From assembly GCF_029227915.1 (NCBI RefSeq), contig NC_079885.1, forward strand, positions 20,285,001 to 20,349,000: a stretch of 64,000 bases of DNA. The letters are read 5' to 3'. Below are positions 33,088 through 45,400 of this stretch, in pieces. This DNA is from Hydractinia symbiolongicarpus (taxonomy: Eukaryota; Cnidaria; Hydrozoa; Anthoathecata; Hydractiniidae). Both the position numbers and the translations under genes were made by a program. Position 1 is the stretch's first letter. Each line of letters starts with the position of its first letter. The notes beneath the pieces were generated by a model, which ran no database searches, had not been told where the DNA came from, and was given only the letters and a program-made list of their open reading frames with translations.

Positions 33088-36012
33088 CTACCGTTTGGAA
33101 ACTATATCTAGAAACTTACTCTCTCCTTCGTTGATGAAAAAATTTAACGTGTCCCAACCTTGAGTTGGTGTTTGCAACAAATAATCATTTGTAGGATCCT
33201 CGTAATAATACAGATACTCGCTTATAACGCACGATTGAATGTATCGAGTCAACATAATCGTGAACAACACGCTCAACTCGATAGGTTCTAACGCTGTTAA
33301 AGACGTATAACCATCAATAAACTGTTTAATGTTATCAAAACAGCGTTCTCTAGGTACTGAACATGTAATATACATCAAGGCAGTGCCAACCTCGAAGACT
33401 CGATACGAATAACACATCTCATCGAAATCGATAATTCCTGCGATTCGAGTTTGACCGTGTTTATCTTGACACGTTATGTGGTTAGCATCGTTTAAATCAC
33501 CATGAATCCATTGCTTGGGTAAATTTACTAGCTGAGGCAGCACTACTGTCTCGAATTTCTGCAGTATATCTGTAGCAATACTTTTCCTTTTGTTGTCCTT
33601 CATAGAAGAGATGTAAGGGTTTGGCATCATCTTGTGTATATGCAACATATTCCACAACAACTCTTCGCGCATCAGAACACCTTGTGGCACTGGAAACTTC
33701 TAAATGAAAATAACAAAACTTTGTGAGAGGCGATGAACTTGGCATAAACGTTATTCACACTTTGCTATAAAGATAGCGGATTTTGTCATAAGAACATTGA
33801 AGCATGTGAGGATTTCTGACTAGGACAAATGTTCAAATAATTTTCCCCAGAAAAAGGATTCACAACTAAAATGAAATTATTCAAAGACATATGTTGTTAA
33901 AGAATCTACTTAAAAAGTATGAATCACAGAAAAAAGTATGTATACATTATACGTTACTACAAGAAACGCTTTCATGTGATAAACAAGTAGATTCCTCTCT
34001 CACCACTTGGCTCAGACCTTAGATTGGTAGGACCTTTTCTTCTCATAAGCTACTTGTGAGGAGAAAAGCTTAAATCGTGTTTACCAGCAGTGAATTTAGC
34101 ACGCTAAAGGTTAGATAAGTGAAGGAGGATAGGGAAGAGATCATTGCATTGATGTAAGGCTTGAGGGCTGCTAAGTAAGTTAAATTTTTAGTCCAATTTT
34201 ATACCTAGAGTATCATATCCCAGTAAAGCTAGCTTTATCTAATTACACGTTACCACATTCTTTTGATAAACAATGCTTCTTAAAAACATTCCTCACTATA
34301 TAATACAGTTTCAAGGTGAAAAAGAAATAACTGGGTTTGAAAAAAAACTTTGTAAACTCAGGCATTGAAAAACATAAACAACCAGGTTGCTTACTCTAGC
34401 AAAGAAACTTTTGAAAACGAGCAATTCAATAATTTTTTGTAGTAACTAATATACTGGTTAAAAGCAGCCTGTACCAGCATCTTGTTAGCCGTCAAGTAAG
34501 CGCTACCTTTGACATCAGGCAACAAACCCTGGGGACAAAGATACCAAATGTATCACCTATTTTTAACGTGGGTTAGAGTAGGTTGGATTGTGGAAAATTA
34601 CATCAAATAAATGATAAAAAACTAATAATTAGAAGAAATGATATTAACTTATCAATATTTTGTCAACGCTCTTATAGATTTTGTAAATATCTATTTTCTT
34701 CTAATTCTTATTTATATGGAAAGATAGTTTAGTTAAAAAGATTCTCTAATTAGATCCAGATTTTCACAAATATGATAAAAGTTTAACAATGTTAATTTTT
34801 TATCACAATTCTGTAAGAAAGATATTTTTAATTTCTTTCCAACACATTCTTGTAAAGTACAATAGTACCCTGAGAAATTTTTATTAGACTAAACTAAAAA
34901 TTGAGCGAGTTCTGACAAAATCATTTTTTTTTTCACAAATTTTCAATGTCCACAATGAAGCCTCATATTTTTGATCATGTCCAAAAATTAGAAATGTTTG
35001 CAGCAAAAATTGGAAATTTTGATTTTTTGGTCCAATATGACCCCAAAATTGGTGTATTTGATCCTTGGTTAAAAGACGTATAATTATTGTTATTTTAGAA
35101 AAGACTGATTTTTTATATCCCTTATATATATATATACAACAAATAAAACAACAATTCCTATAACAAAATAGACTTTAGATTCATAACAGCTGAAAATTCA
35201 ATAGACATCAATTCTATTTACCTTCAAGATAATCCCCAAATGAGCTGCACATTTTCCAAAATCATATGCAAGAGCATCATCTATTTTTTTAGCATCAAGA
35301 GTCTGACCAGGTATAAAGGTTGTTAATCGAACTATATGTTGCAAATAATGTAATGAATTCTCTACAGTAACAAATCGATTTTTTGATAATATGTCTTGAG
35401 ACAGTTTCTCGCTGACATCAGCATCTCGTTGGAGTGGTATCTTATACAAGACACAATGTTTATTCGTCTCTAGGTCAGTAATTGGAAGTGGGACTTTAAA
35501 TCCAGTCTGGCTTTCAAGATATGTAGCGGCCACTATGCTGTTAATGTGTGAAAACCAGGCCAGGGAGCATGTTTCGGCAGCATTGTAAATTTTTAACACA
35601 AATTTATCAAATTTTTGATACAATACATCATCTTCACAGTCTCGCACATCTAGTCTACCTGAAAAAACAAAATCAAAATTTTACAAAATAACTCACGGAC
35701 CTGTAACAGCTGTCCCAAGTAAAACCAGCTGTTTTACACTGAACTCTTGGTGGCTTTATTCTTTAAATTTCCATGGTGGAAAAGTCATAGCAGAAACACA
35801 GGAGACCAAAAGTTTTTTTATTAAAAAAAGTATACATATATACCATGGACTACAAAATTACGATCTTCATACGAATCGATTTCTTTAACATCACATGATT
35901 CAACGATTTGAAGACCAAAACAATCTCTTGCTATCTCCTTTACTTGTTCTTTGCTTACTAATGCCCGAACCCGTACCATGCCCTGTTGATTTACAGTGAC
36001 TTTCTGACTCAT
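33088..36012 (-). CDS. HYKK: Hydroxylysine kinase (APH-fold)
   Basis: Three exons, 36012-35844, 35658-35222 and 33699-33088, join with matching phases (1, then 0) to 405 aa plus stop. The protein follows vertebrate HYKK/AGPHD1 along its length: FGLQIVESCDVKEIDSYEDRNF near the start, KFVLKIYNA (nucleotide-binding lysine), VRLTTFIPGQTL, then the catalytic loop HGDLNDANH (H about 268, D about 270) and the metal-binding GIIDFDEM (D about 293). HYKK phosphorylates 5-hydroxy-L-lysine with GTP in lysine and collagen breakdown; this substrate is assigned by homology. An acceptor (GATACAG) before the ATG suggests a 5'UTR exon. The 1.5-kb second intron carries a dispersed repeat. The protein is slightly longer than the human one (about 373 aa). 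Confidence 0.93.
34071..34536 (-). repeat. Dispersed repeat family A, copy 2
   Basis: It is the reverse complement of blocks at 7146-7957, in the same order: TCCCCAGGGTTTGTTGCCTG at one end and TTTAGCGTGCTAAATTCACT at the other. It is shorter than copy 1 (about 466 against 812 bp) because of internal deletion or insertion. It lies inside intron 2 of the hydroxylysine kinase gene. Confidence 0.7.
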
Positions 36013-37034
36013 GATGTAATGCACCTGTATCAAAAAAAAAACATTTCTTTCGTTTTAAACAAAAGTTGGTAAAAAGTGACCAAATTTTGGCTCAGTGACT
36101 GATATTTTAGACCGAGCAAATTTTTTAATGCAAATCTATTTGTTACTGACATTATTGTTTGCTAAACAAATTCCAAAATGAGTCTAAAGATGCTCATGAA
36201 AAGCACTTTTTCAAGCCAAATATATGCTTAAAGATTTATTGAGAATGGTTATGAAAAACACATGATCGGGCTTATTTGAAAAATAATATTGAATTTGAGT
36301 TTTAAACATCAGTAATTACGACTTAAATCTTACTACATATAAACTGGTTAATTCAGACAAAAAGAAAAAATAAAGTAAAGAATTTATAGTTACGTAATTG
36401 TTATAAGTTTTTTAGTTATATCTGGGCTAGATAGGCTGTTAGTCAATGTGTCTATTTTCTATCTAAATTTGTTTGTGTGTGTTTTGTAACGCTCCAGCAT
36501 AGTATTTCTCAGTTCTGTAGATGCATCATGTCATACGACATTCCAATTGGTCAAAAAGTGTGGAGATAGTTCGTAGTATGCTAGTGCATTTTGAGTCCTT
36601 CAGGTATCAGATTAATACGTTTAGTTAAAAATCTAGTTTAAAATTGGTTAATGTGGTAGTCCATGGTCGACTGTAAGGTATTGTGCAATTGTGGAAGTGT
36701 GTGGATGTGGTGTAAAATTGTATCAGAGGTGGCAGCCCATTTGTTTTGAACAAGAATGGTACCTACTTCGTAACCAGCAGTGGCAGCAGCAGTATCTATA
36801 CTGCTAAACAATTTCTCAGTGGGGTGATCACTTGTCAAGGCAGAGTTGCATTTCCCAAGTGTTACAGTTGGATGGAAGCTTCTTGTCAAGGGCAGCAAAT
36901 TTGAGGGAGATGGTGGAGTGTCCTAACTTGAGAGAAGAAACAAATGCTTCATTGTCTTTAGCAACACATGCGCTGAAGAGATTATCCTCTCTGTCCTCTG
37001 GGTCGTGCCACAAGTAACGTTGTCGCCCAGAAAG

Positions 37035-37783
37035 TATTCAAAGCTGATAATATTCTTTAAGTTTTCTCATAGCAGAGAAAAAGCGTTCACATTCACATGT
37101 GGTGACAGGAATAGTGGCTAAAATTCTTAGGGCCTCGTGCAAATTAACAAAGACATTTAGATTGATAGACTTCAACGTTTGAACAATAGTTTGGGGTCTA
37201 TTTCCTTTAAGATCAATCCAATACTTCTCCCAAATTTCTAATTCAGCATTAATCACAAGTATATTGGGAAGGTCATCTTCATAGAAAGACACAAAAGACT
37301 TGAATTTCTCCGTCCAGTCTGTTTTACCTCCAGAAATCAAAGAAACCATTTTTGCTGGAACAATGCATAGACCACTATAAGCATTTAGTGAAAACGGTTG
37401 AAAACGATTCTTCATTTCACTATTTAAATGGTCTAAAAAAGGATTAGTAACTGATTTTTTATAGTAATCATAAAAGTTGAAAGAGAAGGATGATTATCTA
37501 TTGTGGTTTGCCTTCCAACAGTCCTCTTCTTCTCCTCCACAATTCCTACTTTTTCACAAAGAGAAAGAGCCTCCTCATGCCACCTATCATGAAAATGTTC
37601 CACATTATATCTGGTTCGAAGAAGAATATTTTTTGAAGTCTGAATAAAATCTATGCTGTCCATAACATCAATTGTTTTATTTTGTAGCAATTCAGAAACT
37701 GGAAGTGTTATGTCAAATAAGTTCCTTGTGATCACCAGGATGACAAGAAATTCAAAATTTGCCATTTGGTGAAAAAAAACCAA
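37035..37783 (-). pseudogene. hAT-type transposase fossil
   Basis: Two minus-strand frames (37783-37433 and 37415-37038) give the C-terminal half of a DUF4371/hAT-dimerisation transposase. They show RNLFDITLPVSELLQNKTID, FHDRWHEEAL, GRQTT, ENLW-like EIWEKYW and the dimerisation motif LATIPVTTCECERFFSAMRK. A frameshift separates them near 37425. The N-terminal zinc finger and the catalytic start are missing, and similarity ends abruptly after LKEYY near 37045. To the left (36640-37035) are open frames of unknown origin that do not continue the transposase. Confidence 0.85.
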
Positions 37784-39089
37784 AAGCTTGTTTTAATGTG
37801 TCATAATTGAACTCTCGATTTAAGTTTAAAGATACACAGGAAGTTGCCAGTACCTACTAGCAGCTACCATCTTAGTTACACAACACGCCATTTTGGACTT
37901 AGCGCAGCCATATTTAATTTTCCTGCAAGTGGTGCAATTGGGACTTTGAACTGTCTATTCAAACGAAAAGGGAACGAAGCATACAAGAAGTACCAAAAAG
38001 GAGAGGCTCTTTCGAGAGATTTATCGCTTTTCTTGGCACGTTTTTGTTTATATTTGGACACCAGTACCCCAGAATTACAGACCCAAAAACAACCCCCACC
38101 CCCACTCAACCATCTTTAAAAACCTGAATAGGATTACGGAAAAATAAATCCTTTCTCTAACCATTCCAGATGTTCAAGCTTCTCGCTACATAGTCCTTTT
38201 TAAAATATTGTTTTTTATTTTCCCCGAAAGCGAACGATTTTCAACTCTCAATAAGTTTATTTACATCATAAGCAAACAAATGCGAAGTTAGAAAATTACA
38301 TTTATATGCATAAATTAAAAAATTTAGACCAATCATTTTTTATATAAAAAATAATTATTACTAAGGTATATATTAAGAATATAATTGTATAAAGTAATTA
38401 CGCTTTTCCATAACAACAAACCACATAAGAAATTAATTTTGATCAAAATTTAGAATGAACAGAGGACCTGCCATACCTTTATCTAAAACGTCACAAAATC
38501 AGAGATCTTAATAAGCTTTTAAAGAAAGTTTTCAGTACATTTTAGTACATTCATTCCAAAACGAAATACAAGAATGCCTGAATGACTTTCTCCACGTTTA
38601 GAGTTTTTCTATAAAAGCGTATAGTAAACTCGACACACTGCAACAAATAACTTTTCGGAGGGAACACGAAGAGTCAGTTTTACTACGCTTTTTTAAAAAT
38701 TGATGCAATCCACTAGTAAGCCATAATAGTACAAAAAAATGTAGAAAATAAAACAAAATAAGAAAGAATAAATATAATATATAAAATAAAATATAATAAT
38801 ATATAAAAAATAATAACTTCAGTAACACAGCGTACATCAGCACTCGCCGGAAAGATCTGATTGCGCCGATAAAAATGCAGGAGTTGATATGTCGATCTAC
38901 GTCAACCAAATGTAGAGTATTACAATATTTTTTTATCAAAAGAAAAATTCTAAAACCTTGTGAATTTCTTCAAAAAAATTAAAAACTGCTCACTCGAAAA
39001 GTTTTTATGTTTGCGACATAAAAGACACAATCTATACGCAGGTATTAATAACAAATAAAAAACCCGAAAAATTGTCAAGTGTGAATAAA
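37784..39089. other. Intergenic, between hAT fossil and dynein 3' end
   Basis: No gene was recognised. The stretch near 38720-38820 is extremely rich in A and T. No clear AATAAA for the minus-strand dynein gene was identified in the first few hundred bases after its stop. Confidence 0.35.
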
Positions 39090-42000
39090 CTACTTGATAT
39101 CACACAGCAACGCCACCCCTCTCAACACCCAATGGTCGGGCGTATGTGTGGTGCGCAAGTCGACCGCGGCAATATAGGTCTGATCTGTCCTTATTGGTTT
39201 CTTGTAAACAGGACACGAATAAAACCGATTAGGCTCTTTTGCTGGCGGATTATTTGCCGCATATATATGTATCACCGGCATGGGACTAAACAGAACCTTC
39301 GAAGGAGGCTCGATTAACTTATTGCCTCGTTTATCCCAACCAGCACCTTCTATAAATAAACCGTAGACGTAAACACCTTCCGCAGGTTGTTGAGCCACAT
39401 CGTCTTTGTAAATTTTAAGAACGTCGTTCTGCAAAATAACACTATCAAGTGCCCAACCTTTATGTGCCCGTGTAACTTCCTAAAAATAAAAATAAAACAC
39501 GTATTAAAAAGAATATAACTCGGTTTAACATCAAGATCGGAGAAAATATACTCAGAGATAAATTAATCTGTTATTCTTGATTCTTTATTTCATGCTTGGA
39601 TTATATGATAAAGCTGTTAGCTGGTGGAAAAATTTCCCATGAAAATTTGTTATATTTATGAAAAAAAAATTAACATGTCACAACAATGATCGGCAGGAAA
39701 ACGAAGCCAATTAGACGTAACTACGTAGAAAGGTGAATTTGTGTGGAAGCTATGATCGTCCACATGACATTCTCACCTGCCTCATGGCGGTTAGAAACCC
39801 CTGTGAATTAAAAAAGCCAGTCATCCAGAATGCATTTGGTCTTCCGTTAAAAATCCAAGTGTGAAATTGCGCGTTTCTTTCTAGTAGTTCCGTGAACCAA
39901 AACCCGAGCGTAGATGATTCCCACGAAATCTAGACAAAAGATCAAAAATAAAAATACAACAGCAAGAGAATAAAATGAAATAACTGATAACGATATTCTA
40001 ACGATCAAAATTATCATTGTACAGACAAAAAGAAAAAGAATCATCAAAGCGTAAACAACTCGTTAATAGTGAGTGTTAAAACAGAACAAGCAAATAAAGT
40101 GCCACATTTAAACTATCTATTGTGAACATCTTGTAAAAGAACTCCAAACTAATTCATTTTCATTCCATTTAGGAACTTTTAATGTTAATCTGATGACACT
40201 TCGAATTTTAAGTCAAAGGATTTTTGGAATAAAAGATTCCAGTGATGGAATGTCTCCATTATTTGCTTAGTGGAATATTTTCATCATTTAATGCTTTAAA
40301 CTTTAAAGACCTGTAATATCACATCCACTAAAGCTTTTAATTTCTAGAGAAGCAGGAATTTTTCTCCTATCAAAAGACAAACCACGTCAGTAGTTGTCAG
40401 TAGTTTGCAAACGTTTAAAAGCTGACTCGTCTTAACTTTCAAAGCTGGCAAAATATAAAGTCTCAATTAGAAACAAATTCTATTGCGCATGCCCAGATAC
40501 TAAACACTAGGAGCTGAGCTATCAATAACGCCTTAATGGAACGCGGCCTTAACAATTCATACCTTTTTCCAGTGTGCAGGTATCCTTCCGTCGTACATGC
40601 AATCGAGAGCATCTCTCAAACCTTCGTTCATAATAATAGTACCATCGATTGCCAACTTGAGATCTGTCAATGTATTACGCACCGCCGATATTACTCTCTG
40701 CATGCGGTCGATTTCTTGCTTGAGAAAGATGTTGATTGGCTGATACGCACCCATTTTTTGTAAGCGAGACTTCACCTGTTCAAAGTAGCAAAATGGTGGC
40801 AAGTAACTTAAAGTAAAAGTTATGTACAACACGTGTTTCTAATAAATCCTAAAAGTGACCGTTGTACAACATTTAGTCAAGAATCTTTTACGTATAGAGA
40901 AGCTTTCGAGCCTAACTCTAATCACAAAGTAAAAGAAGGCTTGCTTAAATAACCTGCGTTGAACATTAAGATTTTAAAGTACAGTCAATACAAACTGCAA
41001 CAACGCAAATTAAAATTTCGATGACATAGAAAAAATCTGCTTAATTAAAAATTTGAAATTAACAAGGTGTGTCTTTTATTTATTCGGTGAAAAGCCAAAA
41101 ACATTAAAGTCCTTGTAAGATATTTTGTACTTTCAAAAAGAACAAAAGGTTTAATCCTCCTCAAAAGCTTCCACGACAAGAACAAAAAAGTACTTTTAAT
41201 ATGAAAATTAATGTGATGAATCACAAAAATGCTAATGACGTCACACCTCATGTTTTATGTAATTGCTAGGTAACTTCTCCAACATGTCATCCGCAAGTCT
41301 TTGAACAACGCTCTCTCGAGTTTCGCCACCTCCGGACGAACTGTCCTTAGGCTGAATGCTCAATATAGTACCCAGGCCACTTTTGGCGACGTGACTTTGG
41401 TAACTAAAAATAAAGTTGTTATGGCGGTTAAACAGAGAGTTAAAATTCGATACTCACGGTTCCTTCGTTCGAATCAACCAAGAATTTTTTCGCCGAGTGA
41501 AACTTACGACCTCGCCTCAGCGATGCATAAATTGTATTTTTAAATATTAAACCTGTTTTGAGAGATTTATATCTGGGCATGGAGGTATCGACTTAGCACA
41601 TATTACCTGTTCAAATATCAGTATTACGTCTTAGATCCTTATACCCTTATGCTCATATAATCGGGTCAGAAATGGCAAGATTTTGGAGTTCGCAAAATTA
41701 TAGCACATGGCAAATGTAAGGAGATGCAGAGGAAAGCGTAAAAATGCCGGGTCTAATGTTCAACTCACTTTATTTGCGTAAAAATACATAATGGCTACAC
41801 AAAAATAAAAAAGGTCTATATTTCAGAAATGTAGTTCAACATCGAGCGTTTAATCGCGATTTCACAACGAAAGATACCCTGCTTGGCGGTATAGTTAAGC
41901 AATCCCATGATTATCATCAATCGATGCGTTGCTGGATGACATTGAAGAATTAAAATGGGTTGTCACTCCTTTAAGGAATTTTGAGGATAGTTTTTCAACT

Positions 42001-42475
42001 TTTTCTTATTTTCATCAAGAAAATGAGGAGATTTTAATATTTTTCAACAAAGAGAATATTTGGGAGATTTTTAAAGGTGATGCCAGGAAGAATAAACAAA
42101 TTATCGCTGTACAAATGTAGTACTCCTATGCTTTTTGATATAAAAACATGTAAAAGTTAAGGAGATTTAAGGATAAAAAAAATGAGAAAAATTTTCAAAA
42201 TTAAGCAGAATTAAGAAGTTTTGAGGGATGGCAACCCCGAAGTAGACAGCTAGAAGAAAAGAAAAATATTTGGTATTTATTTACGGTATTCGATTGAATG
42301 AAAGAAAAACTTACGTAATGTTAGCGTTCGGATGTAAGCCGTAAACTTCCGGTGAATCCACAAGGGGTAGAGAGTCAATGTGGTCCAAATACTGTTTAAC
42401 AGTGGTGCATCGTGGAATGGAGTAACCTTGATAAAAGTTAAAAGAGGACTGGAACATTGCCTCGCTAAACCAAAC
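39090..42475 (-). other. Dynein: C-terminal domain (exons 36-40)
   Basis: The C-terminal domain has [60 protein letters not shown] and [20 protein letters not shown]. It ends with a TAG at 39090. This is the regulatory cap of the AAA ring and matches DNAH5/8 in length. Confidence 0.93.
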
Positions 42476-45400
42476 CTAAATAAAAGACAACAAACAGTAG
42501 AGTCAGTATATAGTTACATTATTCATGCTAGCGTGAAGGTGAAGTCATGTAAATCCCGTACTTAGCCACAATTAAAAACTAAAGATCCTCCTCCCTCCCC
42601 TTTTGCTGACACTGCTGTCGTCAGCACTTTAGCCATTACGTCATCGTTTTTCTTAACCCGACGATAATAGGGTTAATCTTTACAACCCTACCTTAGTGAA
42701 CGTATTCAACAATCTTTTGTCGTAATCATCTGTAACTCGTCCGCCATATTGAACTTCACCAAGCATATAACGCACCGTATTCCACGACACGCCCTTTTTG
42801 AGGTCCATGTCATCGATATGATTTTGAACGAACTGCATAGAGGACGAGAAATCTGATTGGTTAAACTCGTAGGGTATATTCCAACCCAGACTTCCAAATT
42901 TCCGTCTCTCCTGCACAGTGGTGTGAAGGAAGGCGACGGCGTAAAGCATAGGTTTCCATTGTGGAAGATTGGTGACATCAAGCTGGTCTTGGGCTATGGC
43001 TAAAATGCAAATTGTTGGTATGAGCTACAAACTACCTATCTTTCTTAGCAAAAATAAAATTTATGATGAATACCTGCATATGTCCTCTTTAGACCGGCCT
43101 TCAAGCCTTGCGGGGGTTCGTTGGTAAACTTGATTGACATTTGTAGCAATGTGATAGGAAATAAGGGATGCACTTCCGTTGTGATCCACAGTCTGAACGT
43201 TTCATCCACATTGTCACTTCCTGTGATCGTGTCCATCAATTCGTCCATGAATGGCAAACCCAAATGACAATTTTGTAGCAGCACCCATCCACCCTAAGAA
43301 TAAATACCACTTTTGATTTTTCCTTGGAGAATTTTTCAATTTTTTACTCACTCGACACTTAAATGCACTATCAAATATAAATGAAGATTTTTTCTGGTAA
43401 AAGGCTTTTTGCAGTGTACAACCATGAGTAGAAAGTCACTTAACCGCTGTATCATTTCGTTCTAACGTAAAAACAAGGCGGGGTATTTTGCTTTCGCTAC
43501 CACCCTTCAAAATTAGACTAATGTAAATAAAACCATTAAAAAACTGAATATACACAACGTAGCTTACAGATTGCATGCATTGCGATAGTAGCCTTCTGGC
43601 ATGTACTTCTTGACCTTGTCCCATGGATACCGCACGACACTCTAAGAAAACAGGTCATGCTCATAATGAAATAGCTACCAGCAATACGCACATTATATAC
43701 TAGACACTTTTCAAAACATGTATTTTCTCTTCGATTTAGCTCTAGTCATTTCTTGGTACATTGTTGCATTAGCATGGTCAAACTTACCCAATTTCATTCT
43801 CTTTGCTAGACTTTCGATACTGCTTGTAGGGTCCGAACCCATCGACAGGAAACAAATCAATGGAGTCCGTACATCGCTTTCACTCCACGTTTCGTGCAAA
43901 TCTAATATGACACCTTCAGCATACTTCGTCCCCAGTGATTCTTGGATGTATTTTCTAGCTTGCGATAGCGTTCGATCAGGAGCCCATGACCTAAGAAGTT
44001 TTAGAATTGTTTAAAAACAAAGATATTACTTTGATACAAAGCTTTAGGCGTTAGCAGCGAGACGTGTGCACAGTTTAAATGTACATAAACAGAAAGAGTT
44101 TGGGCACCAAGTCGATATTATCGCCAACATGTCTTTGAAACTTACCTAATAAGCAACAATTTCCCAAAAGTATCAAGAGAGGCTTGGTAACCATCTGGTA
44201 TTTCACTTTCCTCGGGAGCTTCTTTATCAAACCAGACTTTCCATTGCTTTTCGTTTCGTGAGATCTACAAGTAATTATTAAGGCGTAAGTTGACGGAGGA
44301 GAGTTTTGGTAAAGAAGAGTCTTGGTAGAGTGTCGCTCAAACTACAGTCAATTAAACATTGAGTAGAAAACGAAGGTTTTCATATTTATTCAGGTTTTTA
44401 TACTTGGAGTATCACAACCGAAAAATACTTGTTTTTAAACTTCATTTAAAAAAAAGCAAAACCGAATGTTTTATATAACATAAGAAAATTTTAAAGTATA
44501 TAGAAATGTGATACGTGTCACCCGTCAAATAAAGCTAACTCTTCAACATTAAATAAAATCACGGTTCTTAGACAGTAATTTTTAATTGCAAGTTTACGTC
44601 GCTTCGTATTATTGACGTACCTGGTTTAAAATATCTGTAAAATGCTGCAGTTTACTCAACTCAACAAGGTTAAGCCACGTCATGTCTAAAATCCATTTAC
44701 AAGGTTTTGCTGGTACTTGCTTTAGGTCCAATGACGCGCCGCCTAAACCAAAATATAGTAAAATAAACCGAGTTTACCACCATACTTCATTTAGGGGCGT
44801 AAAGTTTATTTGGTATGACTGTACAAACTTCAATTACACCTGTCTCTTCTGTACGGTGGTGTAAAGGAAGGCGACTGCGTAACGCAAAAAAAAATATGTA
44901 AAAAATAAGGTGTTTTTAAACTATCACCTTTAATGAAAGTCATGAATTCATTATGTTTCACTTCACCGCTTTGCATGTCAATCTTTAATCCAAGCAGTAA
45001 CGTAAACAGAAACTTGTCTTCCTCGTATAACCCACGGCACGAGTATTTGAAGACTTCGTACGTCAAATACGATATAATGTTCGCTATGCGTTTTGCTGTT
45101 ATTGGAGATTGTGCTGCCCTGAAAAACACAATTGTGCAATAATGAATGATATACGAATGTATCGATGAATGATTGAATGGACAAATAATGATTAAATATA
45201 TATGGCTAAATGGATAAATGAATGAATTGATATATGAATGAATGGATAAATGAATGAATGGATAAATGAATGGGTGGATAAATAAATGAATGAATGGATA
45301 AATGAATAGATAAATGAATGAATGAATGAATGAATGAATGGATTAATGAATGAATGGATAAATAAATGAATGGATAAATAAATGAATGGATAAATAAATG

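Noticed and set aside
36638-37017. Continuation of the hAT transposase
   Set aside because: Frames here do not resemble the rest of the dimerisation domain; the origin of this piece is unknown.
37876-38109. 77-codon minus-strand frame near the hAT fossil
   Set aside because: No family resemblance and no splice support; it mirrors an equally long frame on the other strand.
41929-42120. 63-codon plus-strand open frame in a dynein intron
   Set aside because: It lies in a copy of repeat B whose other copy has no open frame.
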